Assembly: GCA_024638965.1 (NCBI GenBank)
Contig: JAHEJI010000027.1
Coordinates: 1 to 39,721 of the forward strand
Length of the DNA: 39,721 bases
Direction: 5' to 3'
Origin: Planctomycetaceae bacterium
Lineage (GTDB): Bacteria > Planctomycetota > Planctomycetia > Pirellulales > Pirellulaceae
Shown here: piece by piece, positions 17,390 through 26,156 of the stretch
Layout: each line of letters opens with the position of its first letter
Numbering within the stretch: the first letter of the stretch is position 1
Made by a program: the position numbers and the translations under genes
The notes under the pieces: model-generated
Told to the model about the DNA's origin: nothing
Seen by the model: the letters and a program-made list of their open reading frames with translations, nothing else
The model's database searches: none

Positions 17390-18010
17390 ATGATTTCTGA
17401 AAAAGCCAAAATCCCGATCAAGACTTCAAATCCAGCGGCTGCACTGAAACAGCTCGAAGGTAAGTCGTTTCGCGTTGACCGTGCTCATGAAGACGGATTT
17501 GCCAACCATCAATCAACGGTCATCAAGGAAATTGAAGCCGTACTTGCACGCGCTCAAGCGGTGTTAGCGGAGTCGCCAACGCCGGAAGACACACAGACTT
17601 CGACCCTTCATCATACCGACATCCAACCAGACAATCGAAATCGGCAACTCATAGCTCATCTCAAGGCCAAAGAACGCTCGCTGGTCGAACAAGATGTCAA
17701 CCATCAGGTTCGCGTCTGGAACTGGCAACAGGAAGTCGCCAAGACTCAGGCAGCACAAGACCGGCGACAAGCTGATCTCAACCAACAGGAACAGCAACTT
17801 CGGGCTCTTCAATTCGAACTCTTGCAATTGCAAAACCAGTTAATCGATGGCCAGCTGGCCACTCGAGAGCTGATCGGCGACCTCCAGATTCCAGGTCAAC
17901 AAGAGTCCGCTCTTCAATCGCTCAAGTTTGAACTGAATCAACGCTTCGATCACGTGATGGTGACATGGCGCGAATTCGCCGCTCGTTTCCAGTTGCAGTC
18001 GAATCACTAA
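17390..18010 (+). CDS. Coiled-coil protein, unknown function
   Basis: A 206-residue soluble protein with a highly Gln/Glu-rich helical core. Residues about 90-180 include RSLVEQDVNHQVRVWNWQQE and QLRALQFELLQLQNQL. Leu/Ala heptad spacing indicates a long coiled coil. No signal peptide, membrane span or domain is recognised. The opening residues (KAKIPIKTSNPAAALKQLEG) are polar. It is a stand-alone gene, divergent from groES. The start is the first ATG in frame, with only a weak GAG-containing site upstream. Confidence 0.6.
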   Translation: MISEKAKIPIKTSNPAAALKQLEGKSFRVDRAHEDGFANHQSTVIKEIEAVLARAQAVLAESPTPEDTQTSTLHHTDIQPDNRNRQLIAHLKAKERSLVEQDVNHQVRVWNWQQEVAKTQAAQDRRQADLNQQEQQLRALQFELLQLQNQLIDGQLATRELIGDLQIPGQQESALQSLKFELNQRFDHVMVTWREFAARFQLQSNH

Positions 18011-18020
18011 GCAGGCGTGC

Positions 18021-18055
18021 CAGTAGTCAGTACTCAGTACTCCGTACCCAGTACT
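18021..18055. repeat. Degenerate heptanucleotide tandem repeat CAGTACT
   Basis: Five adjacent 7-bp units between the 17390 and 18087 genes: CAGTAGT, CAGTACT, CAGTACT, CCGTACC, CAGTACT. Three of the five match exactly. The core AGTACT is itself palindromic. The gap between these convergent genes is only 76 bp, so the repeat fills nearly half of it. Confidence 0.7.
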
Positions 18056-18086
18056 CAACTATTCCGCATTCCACATTCGCCGACTG

Positions 18087-19481
18087 TCATCCGACAATAT
18101 CTGTCGCCACGTTGCCATAGACATCGGTCAATCGAAAATCTCGGCCGGCGTATCGATAAGTCAATTGCTCATGGTCGAGACCCAGCAAATGAAGGATCGT
18201 GGCGTGCCAGTCATGGATGTGCATTTTGTTTACGATCGCTTCATGACCATGCTCGTCCGTGGCGCCATAACTGAATCCACCTTTAACACCGCCGCCGGCC
18301 ATCCAAGTGGTATAGCCTTTGTTGTTGTGGTCGCGACCATCTCCATTTTGGGCGTAAGGCGTACGACCGAATTCGCCTGCCCAGACGACGAGCGTATCTT
18401 TCAGCATGTCTCGACGTTTCAGATCCTGTAACAAACCAGCAATCGGCTTGTCAATTTGCCCGCAAAGATTGGGTAACGTATTGGACATGTTGAAATGCGT
18501 ATCCCAATTCCCGTGAGTTATTTCGACAAATCGAACGCCCGCCTCGGAGAACCGGCGGGCCAACAAACACTGCCGGCCGAACGAATCCGTTTCACCTTGC
18601 CCGATCCCGTAAAGATCGAGCGTGTCTTGGTTTTCATCATTAATATTCATCAAAGTCGGCATCGCCGACTGCATTCGAAACGCCAGTTCAAACGACTCGA
18701 TCACGCCTTCGACTCCCGGGTGTTCTTTTTCGCGTTTCAGCTTGTCTCGATTGAGAGCCTGGATCAAGTCCAGCTGTTGACGCTGTTGCGTGGAATTGAG
18801 ACGTGAATTTTTGATATCGGGAATTTCATCCGAGCTGTTTCCGGCTCCTATACGACGGCCGCGTCCGCGAGTTGCGTTTCCGAGTTTGGTGCCTTGATAA
18901 ATGGCAGGCAAAAAAGCACTTCCATAGTTTTGAGCCGATCCCGCCGCTGGGTTTACAGAAATGAATCCCGGCATGCTGTCGTTCTCCGTACCCAAACCGT
19001 ATAAAGTCCAAGCCCCCAGCGATGGACGCACGAACTGCGCGTTACCTGTATGCATTTGAGTCATCGCTCGGGGATGCACAGGCTGATCCGTATTCATACT
19101 CCGAAGCAAACACAGGTCGTCGGCCATCGTCGCAATCTCGGGCAATAGCTCGGAAATCCAAAGTCCGCTTTCAGCGTGTTGTTTGAATTCCCAAGGCGAC
19201 TTGAGCAGCGTACCACGGTAGCTGCCGGTCTTGCCGTGGTCTTTGGCAAGTTGCGGTTTGTAGTCAAACGTATCAACGTGCGACGGTCCGCCTCTCATGC
19301 ACAGAAAGATGACTCGCTTGGCTTTGGCGGCGAAGTGCGATTTTTTTGGCGCTAGCGGATTGGTCGCCGACTTTTTTTCATCTGCCGACGCTATCGTCGC
19401 CAGCGAAGAGAAAGCGAGATAGCCAAACCCGGATGACACAGTCTTGAGAATTTGTCGACGAGTTGGGGAAAATGGAATCAT
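18087..19481 (-). CDS. DUF1501 domain protein, exported by the Tat-like pathway
   Basis: A 464-residue protein of the DUF1501 family, related in fold to alkaline phosphatases/sulfatases. It begins MIPFSPTRRQILK and continues into a hydrophobic stretch (FGYLAFSSLATIASA), a Tat-type twin-arginine signal peptide. Family segments include RVIFLCMRGGPSHVDTFDYK, EFGRTPYAQNGDGRDHNNKG and HEAIVNKMHIHDWHATILHL. I start at the ATG 19479-19481 because GGAG sits six bases upstream. A TTG at 19493 overlaps that site. The gene follows the PSD1/PSCyt gene on the same strand, which is the standard planctomycete pairing. The enzymatic role of DUF1501 proteins is unknown. Confidence 0.9.
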   Translation of the reverse strand: MIPFSPTRRQILKTVSSGFGYLAFSSLATIASADEKKSATNPLAPKKSHFAAKAKRVIFLCMRGGPSHVDTFDYKPQLAKDHGKTGSYRGTLLKSPWEFKQHAESGLWISELLPEIATMADDLCLLRSMNTDQPVHPRAMTQMHTGNAQFVRPSLGAWTLYGLGTENDSMPGFISVNPAAGSAQNYGSAFLPAIYQGTKLGNATRGRGRRIGAGNSSDEIPDIKNSRLNSTQQRQQLDLIQALNRDKLKREKEHPGVEGVIESFELAFRMQSAMPTLMNINDENQDTLDLYGIGQGETDSFGRQCLLARRFSEAGVRFVEITHGNWDTHFNMSNTLPNLCGQIDKPIAGLLQDLKRRDMLKDTLVVWAGEFGRTPYAQNGDGRDHNNKGYTTWMAGGGVKGGFSYGATDEHGHEAIVNKMHIHDWHATILHLLGLDHEQLTYRYAGRDFRLTDVYGNVATDIVG

Positions 19482-19603
19482 GTTATTCTCCAAAGTAAAA
19501 CCGCTGCACTTTTGACGGGAGGTCGAACCGCCTTTTTTTATGTCCTGTAAATGCCATTAGTGGAGCGTCAAGGCTGAAATGATAGGTTAGTCGTCTCGAT
19601 TTT

Positions 19604-19617
19604 CCGGCTGAAGCCGG
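19604..19617. repeat. Short palindromic element CCGGCT-GA-AGCCGG
   Basis: A perfect 6-bp stem with a two-base spacer sits in the 171-bp gap between the PSD1 and DUF1501 genes. It is followed by GTACTACGAGCTGG. The context resembles small dispersed planctomycete intergenic palindromes, but only one copy is in this window. It lacks a T-tract and so is not called a terminator. Confidence 0.4.
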
Positions 19618-19652
19618 TACTACGAGCTGGCCAATTCAGGCCTGAATGACCA

Positions 19653-22271
19653 CTAGTTCACGAATCGAAATTCGGCGGAAGCCATCATTGCCTGGCAGAT
19701 CGCACTCAGTCTTTTCATTTCGTCATTTCGATATCGGTCGCGATATTCTGGAGATATCGAGCTTTCAAACTCGCGGTAAAATTTCTCGACCGCTTTCAGC
19801 TCTTTCGCGGTAGGCCCGCGACCAAATGCTAACAAAAACGCCATTTTGATCTGCTCGCGAACATCGTCGGATTCTCTCATCAATCTGCGTGCCATGGCGT
19901 CGCTTTGTTCGATCACTAAATCGTTGTTCAAAAAGTAGAGGCCTTGGTCTGGCGTATTCGAGGATTCACGTTTTCCGATCACCATGCTCGACTCGGCAAA
20001 GTCAAACACATCGAGAGCGCGAGGTACGTTGTCTCGGATAATCGGCAAGTAGACGCTACGATATTTCACGGGTTGATCGATCACAGTGATGGCAGACCTT
20101 AATTGCTCGGCGAACTGTCGTCTGCGGCCCCTCATTCTGCTTCGTGGCCGATCAGTATTTTCGTTCATTCCCATCCGCATATTGGCGATCGAACTTAGCG
20201 CGCCTGGAGAAACAAGATTGCCATCACGTACCAGTGCCGTGCCTATTTTTGCGACCAGAGAGGCTCGCGGCCTGGTGGAATCAAGTTCTCCGCTGATCTT
20301 GAGAATCGAATCCCGAATGACTTCTGCATCAAGCCGCCGTGGTTCGACTCGCCAAACATATTTGTTTTCTGGATCGGTTTCGAACGAGCGCTTGTCAAAA
20401 TCGGAACTGGAACGATAAACACGGGAAATTGCAATTTCGCGAATCACGTTTTTGATACTCCACTCGTTTTCCATAAACTCGACGGCCAGATAATCGAGTA
20501 GTTCAGGATGAGTTGGCAGTTGGCCAGTCGCACCAAAATTCTCCGGTGTTTTCACAATCCCGTTTCCGAACATGTGTAACCAAATTCGATTTACCATCAC
20601 CCGGGCCGTGAGTGGATTCGATTCGTCCGTCATCCAGCGAGCCAGTTCAAGGCGACCTGACGAATCGCGGTCAATAACCACTGGCTCATCACTAATGACT
20701 TGCGGGAAACCACGTGGAATTTCTTCTGACGGTTTGTCGAATTCGCCGCGCACAAGTAAACGGGCATTCACCGGTCGATCTGTCGTTTGCACACCCATGC
20801 CGTAGGTGTACGGGTGACCGTTCTCATCGTAGGAGTTGATCCGCGACTCAAGACTTCCGACTTCCGCCGACAACCGACCGAATTTGGCGATGAATTGTTG
20901 CGGATTTGAAGGATTGGATCCCGTACGTGCCTGTCGGCGCTGACGACGTAAATCGTTCAGCTCACGCCGTTTTTCGTCCAACTGCTTCTTAAGGCTGGCC
21001 AACTCGTTTTCCGAAATATCTTCGTCGAAGTAACTCAAATCTTCAATCGGCAGTATCAGCAGGTTACTCGGACGGCGATTCTGAAACGTGTCCATTGTTC
21101 CGTAGTGAGTCGTCATGCTTTTGAAGATACCGGACAGCGCATAATAGTCGCTCTGTGGAATCGGGTCGAACTTGTGATCGTGACAACGAGCGCAGGCAAC
21201 CGACACTCCCAACACGACCCGCGTCGTTACATCGATTTGCTCGTCGATCAAATCCAGTTCGAACTGCCGTCCATTCTGCTCCGTCAAGGTTTTTGGACCC
21301 ATCGCGAGGAAGCCAGTTGCGACCAAATTTTCGGCCCATTGTTCGTCGGCTTTGACGGGCAATAAATCACCGGCAATCTGCTCTTGTATAAAGCGGTCAT
21401 AGGGTTTGTCTTCGTTAAATGAATCAATGACGTAGTCGCGATACCGCCACGCATGAGGGTACGTCAAATTCTGTTCCTTGCCGGTCGACTCGGCATAGCG
21501 CGACACGTCCAGCCAATGCCGCCCCCACCGTTCGCCAAATTCCGGTCGGGCCAACAGCGCATCGACGACTTTCTCAACAGCTTGGTCCGGGTCTTTCTTC
21601 CATTGTTTCTCAAACCAGGAAACCTGCTGGGGCGAAGGTGGCAAGCCAATCAAATCAAACGAAAGACGACGCAAAAACGTGTTCGGATCCGTATCTGGCG
21701 ACGGCTCAAGTCCGTGTTCATTCAGTTTGGCCAACACGAAGTAATCGATATCAGTTTTGGCCCACTTGGATTCGTCGTTTTCGGGAACTTTATTTTTCAC
21801 CGGCTTTCTGAACGACCAAAATTCTTTTCCTTTTTCGATATCGGCTGGAGTGATGGTCGAATTAACTTTGTGGATGACTTGACTTCGAGGATCAGGAGCG
21901 CCCATTTCGATCCACTCTTTGAAGTCGGCAATGATATCTTGGGAAAGGTCCTTGCCGGGTGGCATGTTAAAGTCCACATGATTGATCGCGTTCCAAAGCA
22001 GACTCTCCTCGAGATCGCCCGGCACGACTGCCGGCCCCGAATCGCCACCGGCTTGCGAGCCTTCGCGCGTATCCAGCCATAACCCGCCTTTTACCTGGCT
22101 TTTAGATGAGTGGCATCCATAACATTCGCGAACCAGAACCGGGCGAATTCTAGCCTCAAAGAACTTTTCTGCCTCAGTATCAATTCCCTGAGCAGAGGCG
22201 AACGAACCAGGGACGATCGAAACGAGCATCGCCAACCATGTGAGCTTCATTTTCTTTCGATGAGCGTTCAT
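19653..22271 (-). CDS. Planctomycete cytochrome-domain protein (PSCyt1-DUF1549-DUF1553)
   Basis: An 872-residue exported protein. A signal peptide (MKLTWLAMLVSIVPGSFASA) leads into a PSCyt1 domain with a heme-binding CYGCH (residues 50-54) and the distal MPPGKDL segment. The DUF1549 domain (about 165-370) contains a second CxxCH, CARCH (360-364), in ACARCHDHKFDPIPQSDYYA. A coiled-coil stretch near 430-480 precedes the DUF1553 domain, about residues 560-830, with NPLTARVMVNRIWLHMFG and RRLDAEVIRDSIL. These proteins are abundant in planctomycetes and are thought to take part in periplasmic degradation of complex sugars or sulfated substrates. The start is either the ATG at 22271 or the one 21 bp on, behind GAAAGAAA. 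Confidence 0.92.
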   Translation of the reverse strand: MNAHRKKMKLTWLAMLVSIVPGSFASAQGIDTEAEKFFEARIRPVLVRECYGCHSSKSQVKGGLWLDTREGSQAGGDSGPAVVPGDLEESLLWNAINHVDFNMPPGKDLSQDIIADFKEWIEMGAPDPRSQVIHKVNSTITPADIEKGKEFWSFRKPVKNKVPENDESKWAKTDIDYFVLAKLNEHGLEPSPDTDPNTFLRRLSFDLIGLPPSPQQVSWFEKQWKKDPDQAVEKVVDALLARPEFGERWGRHWLDVSRYAESTGKEQNLTYPHAWRYRDYVIDSFNEDKPYDRFIQEQIAGDLLPVKADEQWAENLVATGFLAMGPKTLTEQNGRQFELDLIDEQIDVTTRVVLGVSVACARCHDHKFDPIPQSDYYALSGIFKSMTTHYGTMDTFQNRRPSNLLILPIEDLSYFDEDISENELASLKKQLDEKRRELNDLRRQRRQARTGSNPSNPQQFIAKFGRLSAEVGSLESRINSYDENGHPYTYGMGVQTTDRPVNARLLVRGEFDKPSEEIPRGFPQVISDEPVVIDRDSSGRLELARWMTDESNPLTARVMVNRIWLHMFGNGIVKTPENFGATGQLPTHPELLDYLAVEFMENEWSIKNVIREIAISRVYRSSSDFDKRSFETDPENKYVWRVEPRRLDAEVIRDSILKISGELDSTRPRASLVAKIGTALVRDGNLVSPGALSSIANMRMGMNENTDRPRSRMRGRRRQFAEQLRSAITVIDQPVKYRSVYLPIIRDNVPRALDVFDFAESSMVIGKRESSNTPDQGLYFLNNDLVIEQSDAMARRLMRESDDVREQIKMAFLLAFGRGPTAKELKAVEKFYREFESSISPEYRDRYRNDEMKRLSAICQAMMASAEFRFVN

Positions 22272-22404
22272 ATTCTAGTCCACGTTTTCCAGTCATTTAG
22301 AGGACCAATTGTCTTGGATTTTATCAAAAAACACCAAGCGCTGTTTCTTACTGCGATTGGCATATCCTTCACAATGGCCACTGCATGCAAGATGAGGAGA
22401 AATG

Positions 22405-22460
22405 TCGTGCAACCATCAGCTCTCCCAAGCTTGGGAGAGCTGATTGGATCGTGCAAACCA
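22405..22460. repeat. 30-bp perfect palindrome flanked by near-identical direct repeats
   Basis: The palindrome runs 22415-22444 and is centred on AAGCTT, with arms ATCAGCTCTCCCAAG and CTTGGGAGAGCTGAT. It is flanked by TCGTGCAACCA (22405-22415) and TCGTGCAAACCA (22449-22460). It lies just past the hutI stop codon and about 150 bp before the PSD1 gene start. It could act as a hairpin terminator of hutI, though no T-tract follows on the minus strand, or be a remnant of a small mobile element. Confidence 0.6.
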
Positions 22461-22466
22461 GTTTCG

Positions 22467-23705
22467 TCATGACATCCATCCTTGATCGCGTGAAAAGACC
22501 TTTTTGCCAGCCTTGTACACGGCCTGACATGGATTGTGACCAATCGCGAACGCCAGTTCGGCGGGCGAGTCAACATCCCAGATCGCAAAGTCCGCTTGTT
22601 TCCCTACCTCCAGCGAACCCTGTGAATCCTGGCATGAGAGTGCGCGAGCGGCGTTGATAGTTAATCCTCGAAGCGACTCGCAAGGAGTCATCCCAAAAAA
22701 TGTACAAGCCATGTTTGCCATCAGCAGAATCGAGGCGACGGGCGAGCTGCCCGGGTTGGCATCCGAGGCGATCGCGATCGGAACTCCGTGTTTGCGAAGC
22801 AGCTCGATCGGTGGTTTTTGTGTTTCATTCAAGAAGTAAAACGCGCCTGGCAACAAGGTCGCGACCGTTCCAAACGCGGACATCGCTTCGACACCCGGCT
22901 CGTCCAGGTATTCGAGATGGTCCGCCGAGAGCGCTTCCGATTCGGCCGCCAGTTTCGCGCCACCCATATTGGAAAGTTGCTCGGCATGAATCTTGATCGC
23001 CAAGCCGGCATTTTTTGCCGCCGAGAAGACCCGTTCGGTTTGTTTCAAATCGAAGGCGATGTTTTCGGTGAACACGTCCACTGCCGACGCCAGCCCGACG
23101 GCTGCAGGGATCATCTCGTCAACCACTAAACCAATGTAATCGTTCGCTTTGCCTTTGAATTCTGGCGGTAGTGCATGAGCACCCAATAAAGTTATTTCAA
23201 CATCGATTGGTAGCGATTCACCGAGTCGTTTCGCGACCCGCAACATCTTTATTTCGCCCTCAACGTTGAGTGCGTAACCTGATTTAATTTCGACGGTGGT
23301 GACGCCTTGAGCGATAAAGTTTTCGACTCGACGCTTTGCCAGTTGAAAAAGTTCGTCTTCGGATGCGGCGCGAGTTGCTTTTACCGTCGACAGGATGCCA
23401 CCACCCGACCGTGCAATTTCTTCGTAACTTGTACCGGCCAATCGCATTTGCCATTCATCGGCGCGACTACCGCCCCAAACTAGGTGAGTATGACAATCGA
23501 TCAAGCTAGGCGAAAGAAAACTCCCACCGCCGTTCACGGTTTCCCGGTTTTCGAATTCGGGCAGATCCTCCACCGCACCCACCCAGAGAATCTCACCGTC
23601 AGCAACGACCACTGCACCGCCCCTGACCAGACCCCATTCGTCATCTATGGAAGCATCAAATGTAAGCAGGTTGAAATTCTCAAGAATAAGTTCACAGGTC
23701 TTCAT
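22467..23705 (-). CDS. hutI: Imidazolonepropionase
   Basis: A 413-residue amidohydrolase that hydrolyses 4-imidazolone-5-propanoate to N-formimino-L-glutamate, the third step of histidine degradation. The metal motif CHTHLVWGGSRADEW (His72, His74) is intact, as are EIKSGYALNVEGEIKML, LLGAHALPPEFKG, KIHAEQLSN, SADHLEYLDE and ASDANPGSSPV. The ATG at 23703-23705 is chosen because GGAAAG precedes it; a GTG at 23720 is the alternative. It is divergent from hutU across a repeat-rich gap. No hutH, hutG or formimino-glutamate hydrolase gene is in the window, so the pathway is split or lies elsewhere. Confidence 0.95.
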   Translation of the reverse strand: MKTCELILENFNLLTFDASIDDEWGLVRGGAVVVADGEILWVGAVEDLPEFENRETVNGGGSFLSPSLIDCHTHLVWGGSRADEWQMRLAGTSYEEIARSGGGILSTVKATRAASEDELFQLAKRRVENFIAQGVTTVEIKSGYALNVEGEIKMLRVAKRLGESLPIDVEITLLGAHALPPEFKGKANDYIGLVVDEMIPAAVGLASAVDVFTENIAFDLKQTERVFSAAKNAGLAIKIHAEQLSNMGGAKLAAESEALSADHLEYLDEPGVEAMSAFGTVATLLPGAFYFLNETQKPPIELLRKHGVPIAIASDANPGSSPVASILLMANMACTFFGMTPCESLRGLTINAARALSCQDSQGSLEVGKQADFAIWDVDSPAELAFAIGHNPCQAVYKAGKKVFSRDQGWMS

Positions 23706-23815
23706 GGATGGTCTTTCCACTGTGGAATACTGAGTATCAGCGGAATTGTGCCGCGTCGATATTCAAAGAGTTTCATTCGGTTTACAATTGCGGTAAGAAT
23801 TTGGAGTTGTTTTTC

Positions 23816-23873
23816 GTGGGACAGGCTTCCAGCCTGTCGATGCCGCCTGAGACAGGCAGGATGCCTATCCCAC
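23816..23873. repeat. Compound palindromic repeat with nested hairpins
   Basis: The outer arms GTGGGA (23816-23821) and TCCCAC (23868-23873) enclose two hairpins. The first is GACAGGCT-TCC-AGCCTGTC (23820-23838); the second is GCCTG-AGA-CAGGC (23845-23857). The shared GGGACAGGC core links it to the paired-hairpin repeat family found elsewhere in this window, but the arrangement differs. Confidence 0.65.
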
Positions 23874-23957
23874 GTTATTTCGATGGACCGATGTAATCAA
23901 GTTCGTGGGCCGGACGCTCCGCGACCGGCAGCGGCGTCACGGAGGCTGCGATTTTTT

Positions 23958-24019
23958 CTGTTGCCGAGTCTGTCCCAGACTCGGTGCCGCGTCTCAGCCT
24001 GGGACAGGCTGAGCTACAG
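23958..24019. repeat. Paired-hairpin repeat, copy 1
   Basis: Hairpin 1 (23964-23984) is CCGAGTCTG-TCC-CAGACTCGG, and hairpin 2 (23993-24013) is CTCAGCCTG-GGA-CAGGCTGAG. Both stems are perfect over 9 bp. Their apices CTGTCCCAG and CTGGGACAG are reverse complements of one another. The element is flanked by CTGTTG and GCTACAG and lies about 60 bp before hutU. Other copies are at 27152 and 29066. Confidence 0.85.
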
Positions 24020-24081
24020 TCACATCACGGAGTGCCGCCGCCACATTTTCGGCATGCTCTTTTTAACACAGGACGACGAAC

Positions 24082-25761
24082 ATGACGATTGCCAGTTCTC
24101 CCCGAAGTGAAGGTGCCAGAGCGGTTAAAGCTCCGACCGGCTCAACCTTGAATTGCAAAAGTTGGCTTACCGAAGCTCCACTCCGAATGTTGATGAACAA
24201 TCTTGACCCGGACGTTGCGGAACGACCCGGCGAGCTGGTTGTCTACGGCGGAATTGGTCGAGCTGCTCGCAATTGGCCTTGTTTCGAAAAGATCGTGGAG
24301 TGTTTGATAAACCTCGAGAACGATCAGACTCTGCTGGTCCAGTCCGGCAAACCCGTCGGCGTCTTTCAAACCCACCCTGATGCACCTCGCGTTTTGATCG
24401 CTAACAGTAACCTCGTGCCTCACTGGGCAAACTGGGAACATTTTCATGAATTGGATCGCAAGGGCCTGATCATGTTTGGCCAAATGACGGCCGGTTCATG
24501 GATTTACATTGGCAGCCAGGGGATTGTGCAAGGCACCTACGAAACGTTCGTATCCGTCGGCAAAACACACTTTGGTGGCGACCTCAGTGGTAAATGGATG
24601 TTGACGGGCGGACTGGGCGGAATGGGTGGAGCTCAACCGTTAGCGTGCACGATGGCGGGCGCTTCGATGCTGGCCGTTGAATGCGATCCGACGCGAATTG
24701 AAAAACGAATCGAAACGCGCTACCTGGACCATTGGGCAACGGATTTGGATGACGCTTTGGATCTGATTCAAAAGTCATGCGCGGACAAAAAACCTATCTC
24801 AGTTGGCTTGCTCGGCAATGCGGGGGAAGTCTTTCCGGAGCTCGTCTCGCGGGGAGTCCGACCAGACGCGGTGACCGATCAGACGTCGGCTCACGATCCA
24901 CTCAACGGATACTTGCCGATCGGGTGGTCTCTCGAAAAAGCGGCCGAGATCCGCAAGAGCGATCCTGAGTTGATTATTGCCGAGGCCAAGAAGTCGATGG
25001 CGGTTCAAGTTCGGGCAATGCTTGACTTCCATCAGCTGGGAATTCCGGTTTTCGATTACGGCAACAACATTCGCCAGGTCGCTTTTGATGAAGGCGTTGA
25101 GCACGCGTTTGATTTTCCGGGCTTTGTTCCGGCCTACATACGCCCACTGTTTTGTAAGGGCATCGGGCCATTTCGTTGGGCGGCGCTCTCGGGTGACCCC
25201 GAAGATATTTACAAAACGGACGCAAAAGTTAAAGAGCTAATCCCGAACGATCCCCATTTACATCACTGGATGGACATGGCGCGGGAAAAAATTGCTTTCC
25301 AAGGATTGCCGTCGAGAATCTGTTGGGTGGGGTTGGGTGATCGCCATCGTCTGGGATTAGCATTCAACGAAATGGTGCGGAATGGGGAGCTTGCGGCCCC
25401 GGTTGTAATCGGGCGCGACCATCTTGATTCGGGCAGCGTAGCCAGCCCCAATCGCGAAACTGAATCGATGAAAGACGGCTCGGATGCCGTTTCCGACTGG
25501 CCCTTGCTGAACGCTTTGCTTAACACGGCCAGCGGCGCGACTTGGGTCAGCTTTCATCATGGCGGCGGCGTGGGAATGGGTTTTTCGCAGCACGCCGGGG
25601 TCGTGATCTGCTGCGATGGATCCAGCGAAGCTGATGCCAGAATTAAGCGCGTGTTATTCAACGACCCCGCCACCGGTGTGATGCGACATGCCGACGCCGG
25701 TTATGATCTCGCGATTGAGTGCGCGAAAGAAAAGGGTTTGAATCTGCCCATGGTGGATTAA
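24082..25761 (+). CDS. hutU: Urocanate hydratase
   Basis: A 559-residue enzyme that converts urocanate to 4-imidazolone-5-propanoate, the second step of histidine degradation, using tightly bound NAD+. Seen directly: [13 protein letters not shown] near 53-65, the NAD-binding [11 protein letters not shown] (176-186), and the urocanase signature [10 protein letters not shown] with its conserved active-site Cys. C-terminal [13 protein letters not shown] also fits. Length matches the family (about 555). The start ATG follows an AGGACG site. Its partner hutI lies divergently across a 376-bp gap instead of in a hut operon. Confidence 0.96.
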   Translation: MTIASSPRSEGARAVKAPTGSTLNCKSWLTEAPLRMLMNNLDPDVAERPGELVVYGGIGRAARNWPCFEKIVECLINLENDQTLLVQSGKPVGVFQTHPDAPRVLIANSNLVPHWANWEHFHELDRKGLIMFGQMTAGSWIYIGSQGIVQGTYETFVSVGKTHFGGDLSGKWMLTGGLGGMGGAQPLACTMAGASMLAVECDPTRIEKRIETRYLDHWATDLDDALDLIQKSCADKKPISVGLLGNAGEVFPELVSRGVRPDAVTDQTSAHDPLNGYLPIGWSLEKAAEIRKSDPELIIAEAKKSMAVQVRAMLDFHQLGIPVFDYGNNIRQVAFDEGVEHAFDFPGFVPAYIRPLFCKGIGPFRWAALSGDPEDIYKTDAKVKELIPNDPHLHHWMDMAREKIAFQGLPSRICWVGLGDRHRLGLAFNEMVRNGELAAPVVIGRDHLDSGSVASPNRETESMKDGSDAVSDWPLLNALLNTASGATWVSFHHGGGVGMGFSQHAGVVICCDGSSEADARIKRVLFNDPATGVMRHADAGYDLAIECAKEKGLNLPMVD

Positions 25762-26156
25762 ATTTTATAGCCACGAAAAGCACAACAAGACTCGAAAAGA
25801 AATCCAATTAACGTCGGTGCCGCAAAATTACTCGTCAAATAATACTTGATGGCCCTAACAAAATTCCAATCGCCAATCTCGTTTTTCAAACCACGACCCG
25901 GTCAATAATATTTTTGGAACCTAACTCTTTGTGCGTTTTTGCGTTTTTTGTGGCAATCACAATACCTGCCGGGGGGAGTGCGTTCGCGTCCGCCCGGTAG
26001 CCCAGTAAAGGGGCAGCACGAAGTGGATGCCCATTGGAATTAAGACGACGATGAACTCGATCACTGGCTTTGCTAGCAATGAGATTCATCTAGGAGCATT
26101 GCATTCGGTCGCCTTATAATCGGAAACGACAATCTCGGGAAAATGGAGTTTCCACG
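25762..26156. other. Intergenic region with a degenerate inverted repeat pair
   Basis: No gene is supported. Two related, inverted A/T-biased strings lie at about 25770-25800 (AGCCACGAAAAGCACAACAA) and 25924-25953 (reading, reversed, GCCACAAAAAACGCAAAAAC). They resemble each other in their GCCAC start and A-rich body, and may be a remnant intergenic repeat. The rest of the gap shows no clear promoter or terminator for hutU or parA. Confidence 0.4.

Larger units (their letters stand above)
23706..24081. other. hutI-hutU divergent region carrying two hairpin repeats
   Basis: This 376-bp gap should hold the promoters of both hut genes. Two separate repeat elements (listed individually at 23816 and 23958) occupy much of it. 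A frame spanning 23484-24110 (+) crosses it, but its translation is repeat-derived and not coding. I see no clear HutC-type operator or other regulator site. Confidence 0.45.

Noticed and set aside
21453..22082. 209-residue open frame opposite the PSD1/PSCyt gene
   Set aside because: Antisense shadow of a well-conserved gene, with no recognisable motif.
23484..24110. 208-residue open frame spanning the hutI start and the hut intergenic gap
   Set aside because: It covers the 5' part of hutI in antisense and then translates two palindromic repeats, ending inside hutU.
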